NCBI GenBank assembly: GCA_019359285.1
Contig: JAHHHQ010000025.1
Coordinates: forward strand, 186,001 to 250,000
Reading direction: 5' to 3'
Length of the DNA: 64,000 nucleotides
DNA from: Nodosilinea sp. WJT8-NPBG4
GTDB lineage: Bacteria; Cyanobacteriota; Cyanobacteriia; Phormidesmidales; Phormidesmidaceae
Part shown: one piece after another, positions 7,192 through 16,510 of the stretch
Numbering within the stretch: the stretch's first letter is position 1
How the letters are laid out: each line of letters opens with the position of its first letter
Made by a program: the position numbers and the translations under genes
Notes under the pieces: model-generated
The model's database searches: none
Told to the model about the DNA's origin: nothing
What the model saw: only the letters and a program-made list of their open reading frames with translations

Positions 7192-9935
7192 TAGGCTGAC
7201 CGCTTGGTGAGTCGGAGCCATCCATCTTCGAGCAGGGTGTAGAGCACCGGCACCACCACTAGACTCAGCAGGGTTGAGGTTAGCAACCCGCCAATAATGG
7301 CCACGGCCATGGGCTGCCGCAGCTCAGCCCCCGCTCCAAACCCGAGGGCGATTGGCACCATGCCCAGCACTGACGAAACGGTGGTCATAAGAATGGGGCG
7401 CAGCCGCACCAAGCCCGTTTGTTTGATGGCATCAGTGCGCTCAAGCCCGGCTCGGCGCAGCTGGTTGATGTAATCCAGCAGCAAAATCGCGTTTTTGCTG
7501 AGCAATCCCAGCAGAAATAGCAGGCCCAACAGCGAGACAATGCCAAAGTCGCTGCGGGTAATCCACAGAGCCAGCGTCGCCCCAACGACCGAGAGCGGCA
7601 GCGACAGCCCCACCACTGCCGGCTCTAGCAGCCGCCCAAAAGGCACCAGCAGCACCAGCAGCATGCAGATCACGGCCAAAATAAAGACGCGGCCAAAACT
7701 GCCCAGCACCTCTCCGGCCCTAGCCGAATCACCCGCCAAGTCAATGCGCACACCGGGGGGCACCACCGATTCCGCAATTTCTACTACCTGGGCGGTGGCG
7801 TCGCCGAGGGCATTGCCGTCACTCAGGTTGGCGCTGACGATGGCGACCCGCTCCCCATTCTGCCGACTGATCTCTACAATCGCATCGGCAGTGTTCTCGG
7901 CCCCCGAAATGCGCACATCGGCAAAACCGGGCAGCGCTTTCACCTGGGCCTGAATCTCAGCGGCGGCGGTTTGCAGCGCCGTCAGGTCGTCGCCCACCAA
8001 GGCCACCTGGAGGGGTTTTTCGCCGCCGGTATCGACAAACTGAAGGTCTTCAACGCTGGTTTCTAGGCCCGCCTGAAATGGCAAATCCTGGCGGAGCTGG
8101 GCCTGCACGGCAGCGGTGTCGCGATCGCGCTCCTCCCGCAGCTGAATGTATAGACTGCCCTCGTTGGGGCGCCCCCGGCCGCCCACGGTGGTCAACACCG
8201 ACTCGACCTCGGGCAGCTGAGCCACCGCCGCCTCCAGGTCGTCAGCCTGCTGAAGGGTTCGCTGCAAGAGCTGCGATCGCCCTGCTGCCTCTGCCGCCTC
8301 TGCTGCTGCTGCCTGTGGTGCACTCAGACTCGTCGGTAGCTGTCCGGGCGGTGGTAGCTGGGCTCCACCGGGGCGCTGGGGCAGGGGCACCCGGTAGTTC
8401 AGCAAAAACTGCCCCTGGTCAAGCTGGGGAATAAACCCTTGGGGAATCAGCGGAATAATCGCAATGCCTGCGACTAGGCTGGCGATCGCTAGCCCCACCA
8501 CAATCCAGGGATGGCGCAGCGACCAGGCGAGCAATTGGCTATACTGCCGCTCTAGCCAGGTAGTTCCCACCCTCTCCGCCAGAAGCGTGGGAACTGCGGG
8601 GTCAGCGGCCTCAGAGGTAGCGGGGGCAACGGCCTGGGGCGAACCAGAGGCTTTTAGCCAATACACCGCCAGCACTGGGTTCAGAGTGCGCGCCACCAGC
8701 AGCGAAAACAGCACCGCCGCCGACACCGTCAGGCCGAAGGGTTTAAAGAACTGTCCTACGGTGCCGCCCATCAGCGCCACGGGCAAAAATACGGCCACAA
8801 TGGTCAGCGTCGAGACCGTCACCGTCAGGGCAATTTCGTCCGTTGCCTGCAAGACCGCCTGTTGCGGAGTTGCCCCCGCTTCCAGGTGGCGCATGATGTT
8901 TTCGACCTCAACGATCGCATCGTCGACAATGATGCCAATCACGATCGCCAGCGCCAGCAGCGTAATGGTCTCCAGGTTAAAGCCATAGATGGCCATGACG
9001 ATCGCCGTGCCCAGCAGCGACAGCGGAATCGACAGCGCCGTAATCACCGTGGCCCGCCAGCTGCGCAAAAAGGCCAAAATTACCAGCACCGCCAGCACGA
9101 TCGCCTCCACCAGCGCATCGATAGTGGCCTCGGTTGACGCGCGAATGAACTCGGCCTGGGTGGCGGCTAGGGCAATCTCGACCTGGGGCTGCTGCTCGCG
9201 GATCTCTGCGATCGCCGCCTCGACGCGATCGACCACCTCCAGGGTGTTGGCCTCGCCCTGCTTCACCACCTGCACCGCCAGCGCCGCTTCGCCGTTGAAA
9301 CGAATTAGCGTCGGCGGGTTTTGTAGCTCCGCTAAAAAACTGCCCTCACCGCTGGCGGCGGCTCGGCTGCCGGTGCCACGCAGGTCTACCCGCAGCACCC
9401 CAGGAATATCGCGCAGCGTCGGCAAGATCTCCGCTTCAACCAGTGCCGCTAGCTCAGCCGGGGGCAGTTCCTCACTGGTCAGGGCATAGCTAATCGCCGT
9501 CGCCTCATTCAAGTTGAGCGGAATGATCTCATAGTCAAACCCGGCCGCCAGATCAGTCTGGCCAATGGCCTGCTCGACTGCAGCCGTGGTCTCCTCCAGC
9601 GCGGCATTGACCTTGAAATTTAGCCGCAGAATCGCCCGCCCTGGCGAGGTCGTTGAGTCGAGGCGAGACAACCCGGCCAGAGGTTGCAGCTGGGCCTCTA
9701 AGGGCACGGTGAGCTCAGTCTCTGTTGCAGCTGCCGTCTCGATGGGAGCGGTGGCGTTGACAAGCACCACCGGAAAGGTGATGTCGGGAAACAAGGCATA
9801 CTTCAAAGAGCTAAAGGCAAACAGCCCAGCCACCCCAATCACAATCCAGCAGAAGAGCGTCAGCCCCTTATTGCGCAGGGCAAATCGAGAGAGATTTAAT
9901 CGTTCTCGCAGCTGGTTTAGGTTGGGGCGGGGCAT
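7191..9935 (-). CDS. RND-family efflux permease
   Basis: Proton-driven inner-membrane exporter of the AcrB/AcrD/AcrF group, 914 residues, about 100 shorter than AcrB. Seen: first membrane helix after RFALRNKGLTLF, periplasmic loops, the TM4 motif IGIIVDDAIVEVENIM with the essential Asp pair, and a second six-helix block ending VLYTLLEDG. The region between has a low-complexity Pro/Gln/Ala stretch. No membrane-fusion or TolC-like gene is adjacent. hpnG follows with a TAATG overlap, so the two are made from one message. Substrate is unknown; a hopanoid role like that of the unrelated HpnN permease is inference from context. Confidence 0.88.
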   Translation of the reverse strand: MPRPNLNQLRERLNLSRFALRNKGLTLFCWIVIGVAGLFAFSSLKYALFPDITFPVVLVNATAPIETAAATETELTVPLEAQLQPLAGLSRLDSTTSPGRAILRLNFKVNAALEETTAAVEQAIGQTDLAAGFDYEIIPLNLNEATAISYALTSEELPPAELAALVEAEILPTLRDIPGVLRVDLRGTGSRAAASGEGSFLAELQNPPTLIRFNGEAALAVQVVKQGEANTLEVVDRVEAAIAEIREQQPQVEIALAATQAEFIRASTEATIDALVEAIVLAVLVILAFLRSWRATVITALSIPLSLLGTAIVMAIYGFNLETITLLALAIVIGIIVDDAIVEVENIMRHLEAGATPQQAVLQATDEIALTVTVSTLTIVAVFLPVALMGGTVGQFFKPFGLTVSAAVLFSLLVARTLNPVLAVYWLKASGSPQAVAPATSEAADPAVPTLLAERVGTTWLERQYSQLLAWSLRHPWIVVGLAIASLVAGIAIIPLIPQGFIPQLDQGQFLLNYRVPLPQRPGGAQLPPPGQLPTSLSAPQAAAAEAAEAAGRSQLLQRTLQQADDLEAAVAQLPEVESVLTTVGGRGRPNEGSLYIQLREERDRDTAAVQAQLRQDLPFQAGLETSVEDLQFVDTGGEKPLQVALVGDDLTALQTAAAEIQAQVKALPGFADVRISGAENTADAIVEISRQNGERVAIVSANLSDGNALGDATAQVVEIAESVVPPGVRIDLAGDSARAGEVLGSFGRVFILAVICMLLVLLVPFGRLLEPAVVGLSLPLSVVGATLALWITRSDFGIVSLLGLLFLLGLLSKNAILLLDYINQLRRAGLERTDAIKQTGLVRLRPILMTTVSSVLGMVPIALGFGAGAELRQPMAVAIIGGLLTSTLLSLVVVPVLYTLLEDGWLRLTKRSA

Positions 9936-10072
9936 CGCTTTAGTAGGAGAGAAACGCAGATATCATAGCTTGTTCAACCGGTTGATCAGCCCGGGCCTGG
10001 GTCTGTCGCCCGCAGGACCGATCGCCATCCAGGCTCCCAAACTTTGGGTGCACCACCATTTGCGAGACTGCC

Positions 10073-11701
10073 ATGAGCTTAGTTTTATTTCTCTTGCAGA
10101 CCTCTGGGCCAGCCCTGGGGATTGCCCTGGTCACCGGCCTGGTGAGCGGCGGCTGTAGTGCCGCGCTGATTGCGCTGATCAGCTACACCATCGCCCAGGG
10201 GGTGACTGGAGGGATGGTGGCAGCGGCGTTTGTGGGGTTGGGGGCGATCGCTCTGACCACGGCGATGGTGTCGCGCATTTTGCTGGTGCGCTTTTCCCAG
10301 GCGGCGGTGGTGGAGCTTCAGCTCCAGCTCTGTCGCCAAATTTTAGCGGCTGAGCTGAAGTCCTTAGAAAGCCTTGGGTTGCCCAGCCTGCTGGTGCTGC
10401 TAACGGAGGATATTCAGGCGATCGCCGCCGCCGCTGGGGTCTTGCCCGTTTTGATGATCAATATTGCGGGCACCGTCGGCTGCATGGTCTATGTGTCGTG
10501 GCTGTCGTGGCAGGTGTTAGCCCTGGTGCTGCTGATTACCCTGGTAGCCTCGTTCAGCTGCCGCTGGTTTTTGGTGGCGGGGCGACGCGGTCTAGCCGCT
10601 GCCCGCGACCACCAAGAGAGACTGTTTCAGCATTTCCGCAGTCTGATCGACGGCATCAAGGAGCTAAAACTGCACCGTCTGGGCCGCCAAGACTTCTTCG
10701 CGCTCGACCTCCAGCCCACCGCGCTCCAGGTGAGGCGCTACAACCAGCAGGGGTTGAGCCTGTTTGCCGTGCTCGACAGCTGGGGCAAGTTTATCTACTT
10801 TTTTGCGGTGGGGCTGGTGCTGTTTGCCCTGCCCAACTGGGTGGGTATTAGCCCCAATACTCGGGTTGCCTACGTGCTGACCTTTACCTATCTGCTGGGG
10901 CCGATGGAAAACTTGGTGAACAAGCTGCCGCTGCTGGGCCAGGCCAGCATAGCCCTCGACAAGCTCAAAGCCCTGGGCCTGAGCATTGATGCCCCGATCG
11001 CCGTTGCCACCGTGCCGCCCATCGATCCGAGCTGGCAGCGGCTAGAGCTTAAGGGGGTCACCCACAGCTATCGCACCGATCAAGAGGGCACCGAATTCAC
11101 CCTGGGACCGGTGAATTTGACTGTGCATCCCGGCGAGCTGATTTTTATTATTGGCGGCAACGGCAGCGGCAAATCGACCCTGGCGAAGGTGCTGACGGGG
11201 CTTTATAGCCCGCAAGCAGGGACAATTTGGCTCGATCAACAGCCCATTGATGAGCAAAATCAGGAGTGGTATCGGCAGCATTTTTCGGTGGTGTTTGCCG
11301 ATTTTTACCTGTTTGAGCGGCTGCTGGGGCTGAGTGGCGAGGCCGACGACAGCAAAGCCCAAGACTATCTAAAAAAACTACAGCTCAGCCACAAGGTGAG
11401 CATCGACCAGGGCCGATTTTCAACGGTGAACCTATCTCAGGGGCAGCGCAAACGTCTAGCCCTGCTCAGCGCCTACATGGAAAATCGCCCCATTTACCTG
11501 TTTGATGAATGGGCTGCCGATCAAGATCCCGCCTTTAAGCAGGTGTTTTACACCCAGTTTTTGCCCGACCTCAAGGCCCAGGGAAAGACAGTGTTTGTGA
11601 TTAGCCACGACGACCATTATTTTTATGTGGGCGATCGCATCCTCAAGCTTGACTACGGTCAGATCGAGTTTGAGCAGAGCCCCGCATCCTTCAAGTCATA
11701 G
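10073..11701 (+). CDS. Cyclic-peptide-type ABC exporter (SyrD/PvdE family)
   Basis: A 542-residue half-transporter with fused membrane and ATPase parts. Seen: six predicted membrane helices in residues 1-300; ATPase domain with Walker A GGNGSGKSTLAK, signature LSQGQRKRLAL, Walker B IYLFDEWAADQD and switch histidine VISHDDHYF. The layout and the DEWAADQDP form match the cyclic peptide transporter family, whose members export siderophore precursors or lipopeptides. No peptide synthetase is present in the window; the neighbours are hopanoid genes. Its last 43 nt overlap the convergent sulfotransferase gene. Substrate unknown. Confidence 0.88.
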   Translation: MSLVLFLLQTSGPALGIALVTGLVSGGCSAALIALISYTIAQGVTGGMVAAAFVGLGAIALTTAMVSRILLVRFSQAAVVELQLQLCRQILAAELKSLESLGLPSLLVLLTEDIQAIAAAAGVLPVLMINIAGTVGCMVYVSWLSWQVLALVLLITLVASFSCRWFLVAGRRGLAAARDHQERLFQHFRSLIDGIKELKLHRLGRQDFFALDLQPTALQVRRYNQQGLSLFAVLDSWGKFIYFFAVGLVLFALPNWVGISPNTRVAYVLTFTYLLGPMENLVNKLPLLGQASIALDKLKALGLSIDAPIAVATVPPIDPSWQRLELKGVTHSYRTDQEGTEFTLGPVNLTVHPGELIFIIGGNGSGKSTLAKVLTGLYSPQAGTIWLDQQPIDEQNQEWYRQHFSVVFADFYLFERLLGLSGEADDSKAQDYLKKLQLSHKVSIDQGRFSTVNLSQGQRKRLALLSAYMENRPIYLFDEWAADQDPAFKQVFYTQFLPDLKAQGKTVFVISHDDHYFYVGDRILKLDYGQIEFEQSPASFKS

Positions 11702-12768
11702 CCCCAGCGCTGAAGATAAGCTTGCCAATGGTGTTCAACCTTGCTAACTGTCTCGGGCTCCAGAGAATATTGGTTTTGTTGGTAGTCGTCTAGACCCGCT
11801 AAATAGGTTTCAAAATAGGGGCGCGCTACCTCAAAATCGGGCAGTTCTAGCTGCTCAAACAGGTGTTTTAGCACCGGCAGTGGCTCGGTCTGCAAATCCT
11901 CAAAACGCACCTCGGCAAACTGCTCCGGAGGCAGATCTGCCGTATCGGTTTTCAGCGCCTCCAACAGAAATGGGTAGCTCTCTAACACCAGCGACTCAAT
12001 GGGTAACTCGTCGTAGTCTTGCAGGGCCAATTCGGGCAGCAGCCGCGTAAAGTAGTGCCGTGCCGAGGGAAACACCCGGTAGGGGTTGCGGTAGATGTGA
12101 ATGAACTTAGCCCCCGGCCACAGCTCCCGCAGATGGCGAATGTAGCCCGTATAAACCGGGTTTTTGATCAGCAGCGGGCGGTGCCCCTGGTGCACCGAAA
12201 CCTTCCGCAGCAGCAGGCGATGCAGGCGTTTCCACCGCTCTACATCGGCGGGCGCGCCGCCAAACACCTCCCGCCGAAAGTGCGTCTCAAACTGCTGGGG
12301 GAAATACATGCCGTGGTAGTAGGAGGCTGCCCCCATCGTCGCCAGGGGAATGGAATCTTCCTGGGGAGAGGTGGGCGTGACCGCTACATTGTCGACATAG
12401 CGATCCTGGGGCAGAGCCTGTTCTAGCATCGGCTCCAGCGATCGCACAATGCCCAAAATATCCCATGGCATCCCCGTTGCCAGCGGAGTGATATAGCCAA
12501 AGGCTGGGCACTGGGCCATCACGTTGTGCAGGTGAGTGGTGCCCGATCGCCAATAGCCCACGATAAAGACAGGGTCGGGCATCTGCCGTTGGGGAGACAG
12601 CGCAAAGGCCACCTGTTCTGCGGTCGAAAAGGGCCATCGGGCCAGTGACACTGCCAGGGCTAGGGCCACCTGGGGGCAGCGGTTAGCCGCGGGAAATCCA
12701 TTTTCGAGCAGCAGCCTGAGCAGGGTTGGTGGGTTGCTGCCGCACAGCGGATGAAACAGGCTGGCCAT
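11659..12768 (-). CDS. PAPS-dependent sulfotransferase family protein
   Basis: A 369-residue sulfotransferase-fold protein, predicted to move sulfate from PAPS onto a hydroxyl or amine. Seen: 5'-phosphosulfate loop FIVGYWRSGTTHL (about residues 68-80) and 3'-phosphate site KFIHIYRNPYRVFPSARH (about 220-237), both well kept. It begins 8 nt after the stop of the hpnO-like gene, so it is very likely co-transcribed with sqs and hpnO; its tail overlaps the convergent ABC exporter gene. Acceptor is not shown by sequence; a hopanoid side chain is inferred from the operon. Confidence 0.88.
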   Translation of the reverse strand: MASLFHPLCGSNPPTLLRLLLENGFPAANRCPQVALALAVSLARWPFSTAEQVAFALSPQRQMPDPVFIVGYWRSGTTHLHNVMAQCPAFGYITPLATGMPWDILGIVRSLEPMLEQALPQDRYVDNVAVTPTSPQEDSIPLATMGAASYYHGMYFPQQFETHFRREVFGGAPADVERWKRLHRLLLRKVSVHQGHRPLLIKNPVYTGYIRHLRELWPGAKFIHIYRNPYRVFPSARHYFTRLLPELALQDYDELPIESLVLESYPFLLEALKTDTADLPPEQFAEVRFEDLQTEPLPVLKHLFEQLELPDFEVARPYFETYLAGLDDYQQNQYSLEPETVSKVEHHWQAYLQRWGYDLKDAGLCSNSI

Positions 12769-12776
12769 GGCTGGGG

Positions 12777-14165
12777 CTACCGGGCTCCGGCTTTAGTTTT
12801 CATCGCCTGGGTGGCCAGGGTTTTGCCAAATTCCCAGGCGGCCCCCGGCACCCGGTGAGCGTCGGCCACTACATCGGTGACAGCCTCGACAATCCAGCGG
12901 CGATCGCTCTCCTGCAACGTCAGGGGCGGAATAAACTTGACCACGTTCATGCCGTACCCGGCCACCTGCGACAAAATCCGGTGGCGGGTAAACAGTGGCA
13001 CTGTGATGATCTGAGAAAATAGGCCCCGGTTGGCGGTTTCAAGCATCTTCCAGGACATTTTTAGAGTCAGGCTCTTGGGTTCGCCAAATTCCAGCGCCAT
13101 CATCATGCCTAAGCCCCGCACCGCTTTCAGGCACTCGTACTGACCCACCAAAGGCTGCAAGTCAGCCACAATTTGCCGTCCCATCTGCGCCGCATGATCA
13201 ATCCAGCCCTCGGTTTCGAGCACCTCTAAAGTGGCCAGACCAGCGGCCATAGCCAGGTTGTTTTTGCCAAAGGTGCTGCCGTGAACCACGGCGCGATCCA
13301 TACGGTTGAACACTTTGTCAAAAATCCAGGACCGACAGGCTACGGCCCCCACCGGTACAAACCCGCCCGATAGGGCCTTGGCCATGCAAAGCAAATCGGG
13401 CTCGACGCCGAAGTGCTCGACCGCCCACCATTTGCCCGTGCGGCCCAGCCCAGTCTGCACCTCATCGGCAATGAATAGGCTGCCGTATTTGCGGCAAAGC
13501 GCCGCCGCCCCCGGTAGGTAACTAGCCTCTGGAATCCACACTCCGTGGCCCTGGATAGGCTCGGTGATAAAGGCGGCCACATCGTGGCGCGACAGAGCCC
13601 GCTCCAGCGCGGCTAGGTCCCCAAACGGAATTTCGATGAAGTCGGGCAAAAAGGGGCCAAACCCCGCCCTGAAGTGGGGATCGCCCGTGGCCGACAGCGC
13701 CCCCATGGTCAAGCCGTGGTAGCCGCCAGCGCAGTAGACAATCTTGCTGCGCCCGGTGGCGTGGCGGCTGAACTTGATCGCCGCCTCGACGCTTTCGGTG
13801 CCGGAGTTAGCGAAAAAGATGCGGTCTAACCCCGGCGGCGTGATCTGCTGGAGCCGCTCGGCCAGCAGCCCCGACAGAATTGAAACATCCATTTGCACCA
13901 GGTTGGGCAGGTCGGCGCTCAGCACCTCCTGCAACGCCTGCACCACTTTGGGATGGTTGCGCCCCAGAGCAAAGACGCCAAACCCGCTGAGCAGGTCGAG
14001 GTAGCGATCGCCCTGGTCGTCAAACAGGTAAGGCCCCTCCGCCCGCACATAGTGGCGATCGAACCCGATCGTTTTGAGTACGTTGACCATCTGCGGGTTG
14101 AGGTACTGCGCGTGCAGCGAGAAATTGTCTCGCTGCCGCTCGGCGATGCGATCCAGAATGTTCAT
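12777..14165 (-). CDS. hpnO: Class III aminotransferase, HpnO-like (aminobacteriohopanetriol formation)
   Basis: PLP-dependent fold-type I transaminase, 462 residues. Seen: FANSGTESVEAAIKF (phosphate-binding loop), GGYHGLTMGALSATG, IADEVQTGLGRTGK with the ring-stacking Asp, and MAKALSGGF with the Schiff-base lysine. Family: ornithine/acetylornithine-type aminotransferases; the HpnO branch converts a hopanoid aldehyde to 35-aminobacteriohopanetriol. The HpnO call rests on the operon sqs-hpnO-sulfotransferase (gaps 38 and 8 nt) and the presence of shc, hpnH and hpnG; sequence alone would allow other class III substrates. Confidence 0.78.
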   Translation of the reverse strand: MNILDRIAERQRDNFSLHAQYLNPQMVNVLKTIGFDRHYVRAEGPYLFDDQGDRYLDLLSGFGVFALGRNHPKVVQALQEVLSADLPNLVQMDVSILSGLLAERLQQITPPGLDRIFFANSGTESVEAAIKFSRHATGRSKIVYCAGGYHGLTMGALSATGDPHFRAGFGPFLPDFIEIPFGDLAALERALSRHDVAAFITEPIQGHGVWIPEASYLPGAAALCRKYGSLFIADEVQTGLGRTGKWWAVEHFGVEPDLLCMAKALSGGFVPVGAVACRSWIFDKVFNRMDRAVVHGSTFGKNNLAMAAGLATLEVLETEGWIDHAAQMGRQIVADLQPLVGQYECLKAVRGLGMMMALEFGEPKSLTLKMSWKMLETANRGLFSQIITVPLFTRHRILSQVAGYGMNVVKFIPPLTLQESDRRWIVEAVTDVVADAHRVPGAAWEFGKTLATQAMKTKAGAR

Positions 14166-14203
14166 TCACTAGCGGGGTAATAGAGGGGCAGTAGTCGATC
14201 TAA

Positions 14204-15049
14204 CTAGACTTTAGTCATAAGTTCGATCGATTTGCCAACGCCGAGCAGCGGCGTCACGATCGCCATCACATCGGCCCGGCTAAGTTTCTCTCGGCCCTGG
14301 GCCAAAGCATCGATGGTGGCTGTAGCCAGAGCAAGGGGAATGCGGCAAAACAGCAGGGCCGGCCCCGTGGGCAGAGCTTGGGTATAGGCATCGGCCATTT
14401 TGAGGTTGCGGCGGGCGTAGCGCTGCATGTCGTCCGCCGTCCAGCCCTCCGGGAAAAAGTCTACGCCGCGATCTTTATCTTCCAGGTGGTTGCGCAGAAT
14501 ATTGACCGATTGCAGGCCGCGCCCAAAGCCAATCGCCTCCATCCGGCTAGTTTCGGTGCCGTCGTACCAGGCCCAGAGGTCAGACAGCATCAGCCCTACG
14601 GCCCCAGCCACGCTAAAGGTGTAGCGATCGAGGTCGGCTTCGGTTTTGATCCGCCAGTTTTGCTCGGCCCAGTAGGCCATGCGATCGGCCATAGCGGCCG
14701 TAGCATCCCAGATCCGGGGGGCGATCGTGTCGGGGGCCAGCAAGGCCCATTCGCCAATGCGTAGGGTGACTTCTTCGAGCTGGTCGCTGTAGCCCTCTAG
14801 CCCCGTCGCAAAATCTGCCACCGCTGAGGATTCTGTGCCCGCCTGCAGATTGAGGCTAATTTGGCGCAGCAGACTGATCTTGGTACTGCCGTCTAGAGTT
14901 GGATGGTCTTCAATCTGGTCGATCGCCCGCATGCACAGGTACGCAGATGCCACCGCTTCCTGAAGCCCAGGAGGGAGTAAGCTGATCGGGATAAAAAATG
15001 TTCGGCTGGTCTCCTTTAGCAAGTCCAACGCAGATTTAATCGATGGCAT
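14204..15049 (-). CDS. sqs: Squalene synthase (squalene/phytoene synthase family)
   Basis: Condenses two farnesyl-PP to squalene, feeding shc. A 281-residue all-alpha prenyl synthase. Seen: first Asp-rich motif RAIDQIEDHP (41-50) and second SVNILRNHLEDKDRG (181-195), both closer to one-enzyme squalene synthases than to the HpnC/HpnD pair or phytoene synthase; no separate HpnD/HpnE genes are in the window. It lacks the C-terminal membrane anchor of eukaryotic enzymes. First gene of the apparent sqs-hpnO-sulfotransferase operon; its promoter would lie in 15050-15449. Confidence 0.85.
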   Translation of the reverse strand: MPSIKSALDLLKETSRTFFIPISLLPPGLQEAVASAYLCMRAIDQIEDHPTLDGSTKISLLRQISLNLQAGTESSAVADFATGLEGYSDQLEEVTLRIGEWALLAPDTIAPRIWDATAAMADRMAYWAEQNWRIKTEADLDRYTFSVAGAVGLMLSDLWAWYDGTETSRMEAIGFGRGLQSVNILRNHLEDKDRGVDFFPEGWTADDMQRYARRNLKMADAYTQALPTGPALLFCRIPLALATATIDALAQGREKLSRADVMAIVTPLLGVGKSIELMTKV

Positions 15050-15449
15050 TGAGCGCTCTCCTCACGTTGCTTTGGCTTTCAACCATACTGGTTGAGTTTC
15101 ATTCTGTAAGCTTTAACAGAGCATTAACGATGAATCAACTCGGATGGATGGTATCTGGGGCTACTAAGCATCTAGGGTACCTGTAGGTGGCTACTTGGCC
15201 CCGGGCAAAGTTAACCGCATATTACACCGTCAGCCCCAGCGGCGTGCCCTGGGCTAAAACCCCTAGCGAAGATCAGGGTCTAGGCGGGCTCAGGATGGGG
15301 CCAGAGACAGCCGTTTTTGCCAAAATGAATTACGGTAGTTGGGTAATCACCATCAGGGTTCGAAGCATCTACAATCGCTGTGACCAGGTCAACCCGCCCG
15401 GTTTAACGATGATGCTGACGGATCCTCCCCAACCGAGGAGTGAAGAGAA
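15050..15449 (+). other. Intergenic region between sqs and hpnH (divergent promoters)
   Basis: About 400 nt separate the divergent sqs and hpnH starts. The open frame that crosses it on the plus strand has no family resemblance and runs into hpnH in another frame, so it was not called. The region presumably holds both promoters; no clear -35/-10 pair or operator was identified by eye. Confidence 0.5.
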
Positions 15450-16460
15450 ATGTCAATCAGTCTGCAGCAGGCCCTGGGCGTGGGGCAATATCTTGTCACT
15501 CAGCGCCTCAAAGGGCGCAAGCAGTATCCCCTGGTGTTGATGCTAGAGCCGCTGTTTCGCTGCAACCTGGCCTGCTCGGGCTGCGGCAAAATTCAGCATC
15601 CCAAAGAAATTTTGAAGCAGAACCTGTCGCCCGAAGACTGCTTTGCGGCGGCGGAAGAATGCGGTGCCCCGGTGGTTTCGATCCCCGGTGGAGAGCCGCT
15701 GTTGCACCCTCAGATTGACGAAATTGTGCAGGGCCTGGTAGCGCGCAAAAAGTTTGTCTACCTCTGCACCAACGGCCTGCTGCTCGAAAAAAGTCTCGAT
15801 AAATTTACACCGTCGCCCTACCTCTCGTTCAGCGTTCACCTAGACGGCATGAAGGACTTGCACGATCGCTGCGTCGATCGCAATGGCGTCTTTGATATTG
15901 CCATCAGCGCCATCCGGGCCGCCAAGGCGCGGGGCTTCCGCGTCACTACCAACACCACTGTGTTTGAGGGTACTGATCCCCAGCAAATTCAGTCTCTGTT
16001 TGACTATCTCACCGAGCTGAAAGTAGACGGCATGATGGTCTCGCCGGGCTACAGCTATGACTGGGCCCCTAACCAGGAGCACTTCCTCAAGCGTGACCAG
16101 ACCAAGGCGCTGTTTCGAGAAATCTTGGCCCCGTTTACGGCGGGCAAAAAAAAGTGGGAATTTAACCACAACCCGCTCTTCTTAGATTTCTTGACGGGGC
16201 AAAAAGACTACGACTGCACCCCCTGGGGCAGCCCCAGCTACAGCGTGCTGGGTTGGCAAAAACCCTGCTACTTGCTGAACGAAGGCCATTACGAAACCTT
16301 TCAAGAACTCCTCGACAATACCGACTGGGAGAAGTACGGCCACAAGAGCGGCAACCCCGAATGCGCTGACTGCATGGTGCACTGCGGCTACGAGCCGACA
16401 GCAGCAGAAGCGGCCATGCAGCCGCAGAATATGCTGCGCGCCATGGGCAGCCTGTTCTAG
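15450..16460 (+). CDS. hpnH: Adenosyl-hopene transferase HpnH (radical SAM)
   Basis: Radical-SAM enzyme that joins the 5'-deoxyadenosyl group to hopene, giving adenosylhopane. Seen: the 4Fe-4S motif CNLACSGC (Cx3Cx2C) near residue 34, [11 protein letters not shown] after it, the barrel, and a C-terminal Cys cluster [15 protein letters not shown] that is typical of HpnH. 336 residues, normal length. ATG 15450 follows a purine-rich gaggagtgaagagaa leader. Product goes to HpnG (6520-7191). Convergent with the MFS gene, with 50 nt between stops and no obvious terminator. Confidence 0.95.
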   Translation: MSISLQQALGVGQYLVTQRLKGRKQYPLVLMLEPLFRCNLACSGCGKIQHPKEILKQNLSPEDCFAAAEECGAPVVSIPGGEPLLHPQIDEIVQGLVARKKFVYLCTNGLLLEKSLDKFTPSPYLSFSVHLDGMKDLHDRCVDRNGVFDIAISAIRAAKARGFRVTTNTTVFEGTDPQQIQSLFDYLTELKVDGMMVSPGYSYDWAPNQEHFLKRDQTKALFREILAPFTAGKKKWEFNHNPLFLDFLTGQKDYDCTPWGSPSYSVLGWQKPCYLLNEGHYETFQELLDNTDWEKYGHKSGNPECADCMVHCGYEPTAAEAAMQPQNMLRAMGSLF

Positions 16461-16510
16461 CGAACTGTATCCCCCTTGAGTTGCACCGGCGGCTAGCCCT
16501 AGCGTTAGTC

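Noticed and set aside
8464..9489. Long plus frames opposite the RND permease
   Set aside because: Ser/Thr/Ala-rich shadows of a clear transporter gene.
15187..15540. 117-codon plus frame before hpnH
   Set aside because: Overlaps hpnH in another frame and has no family character or good ribosome site.
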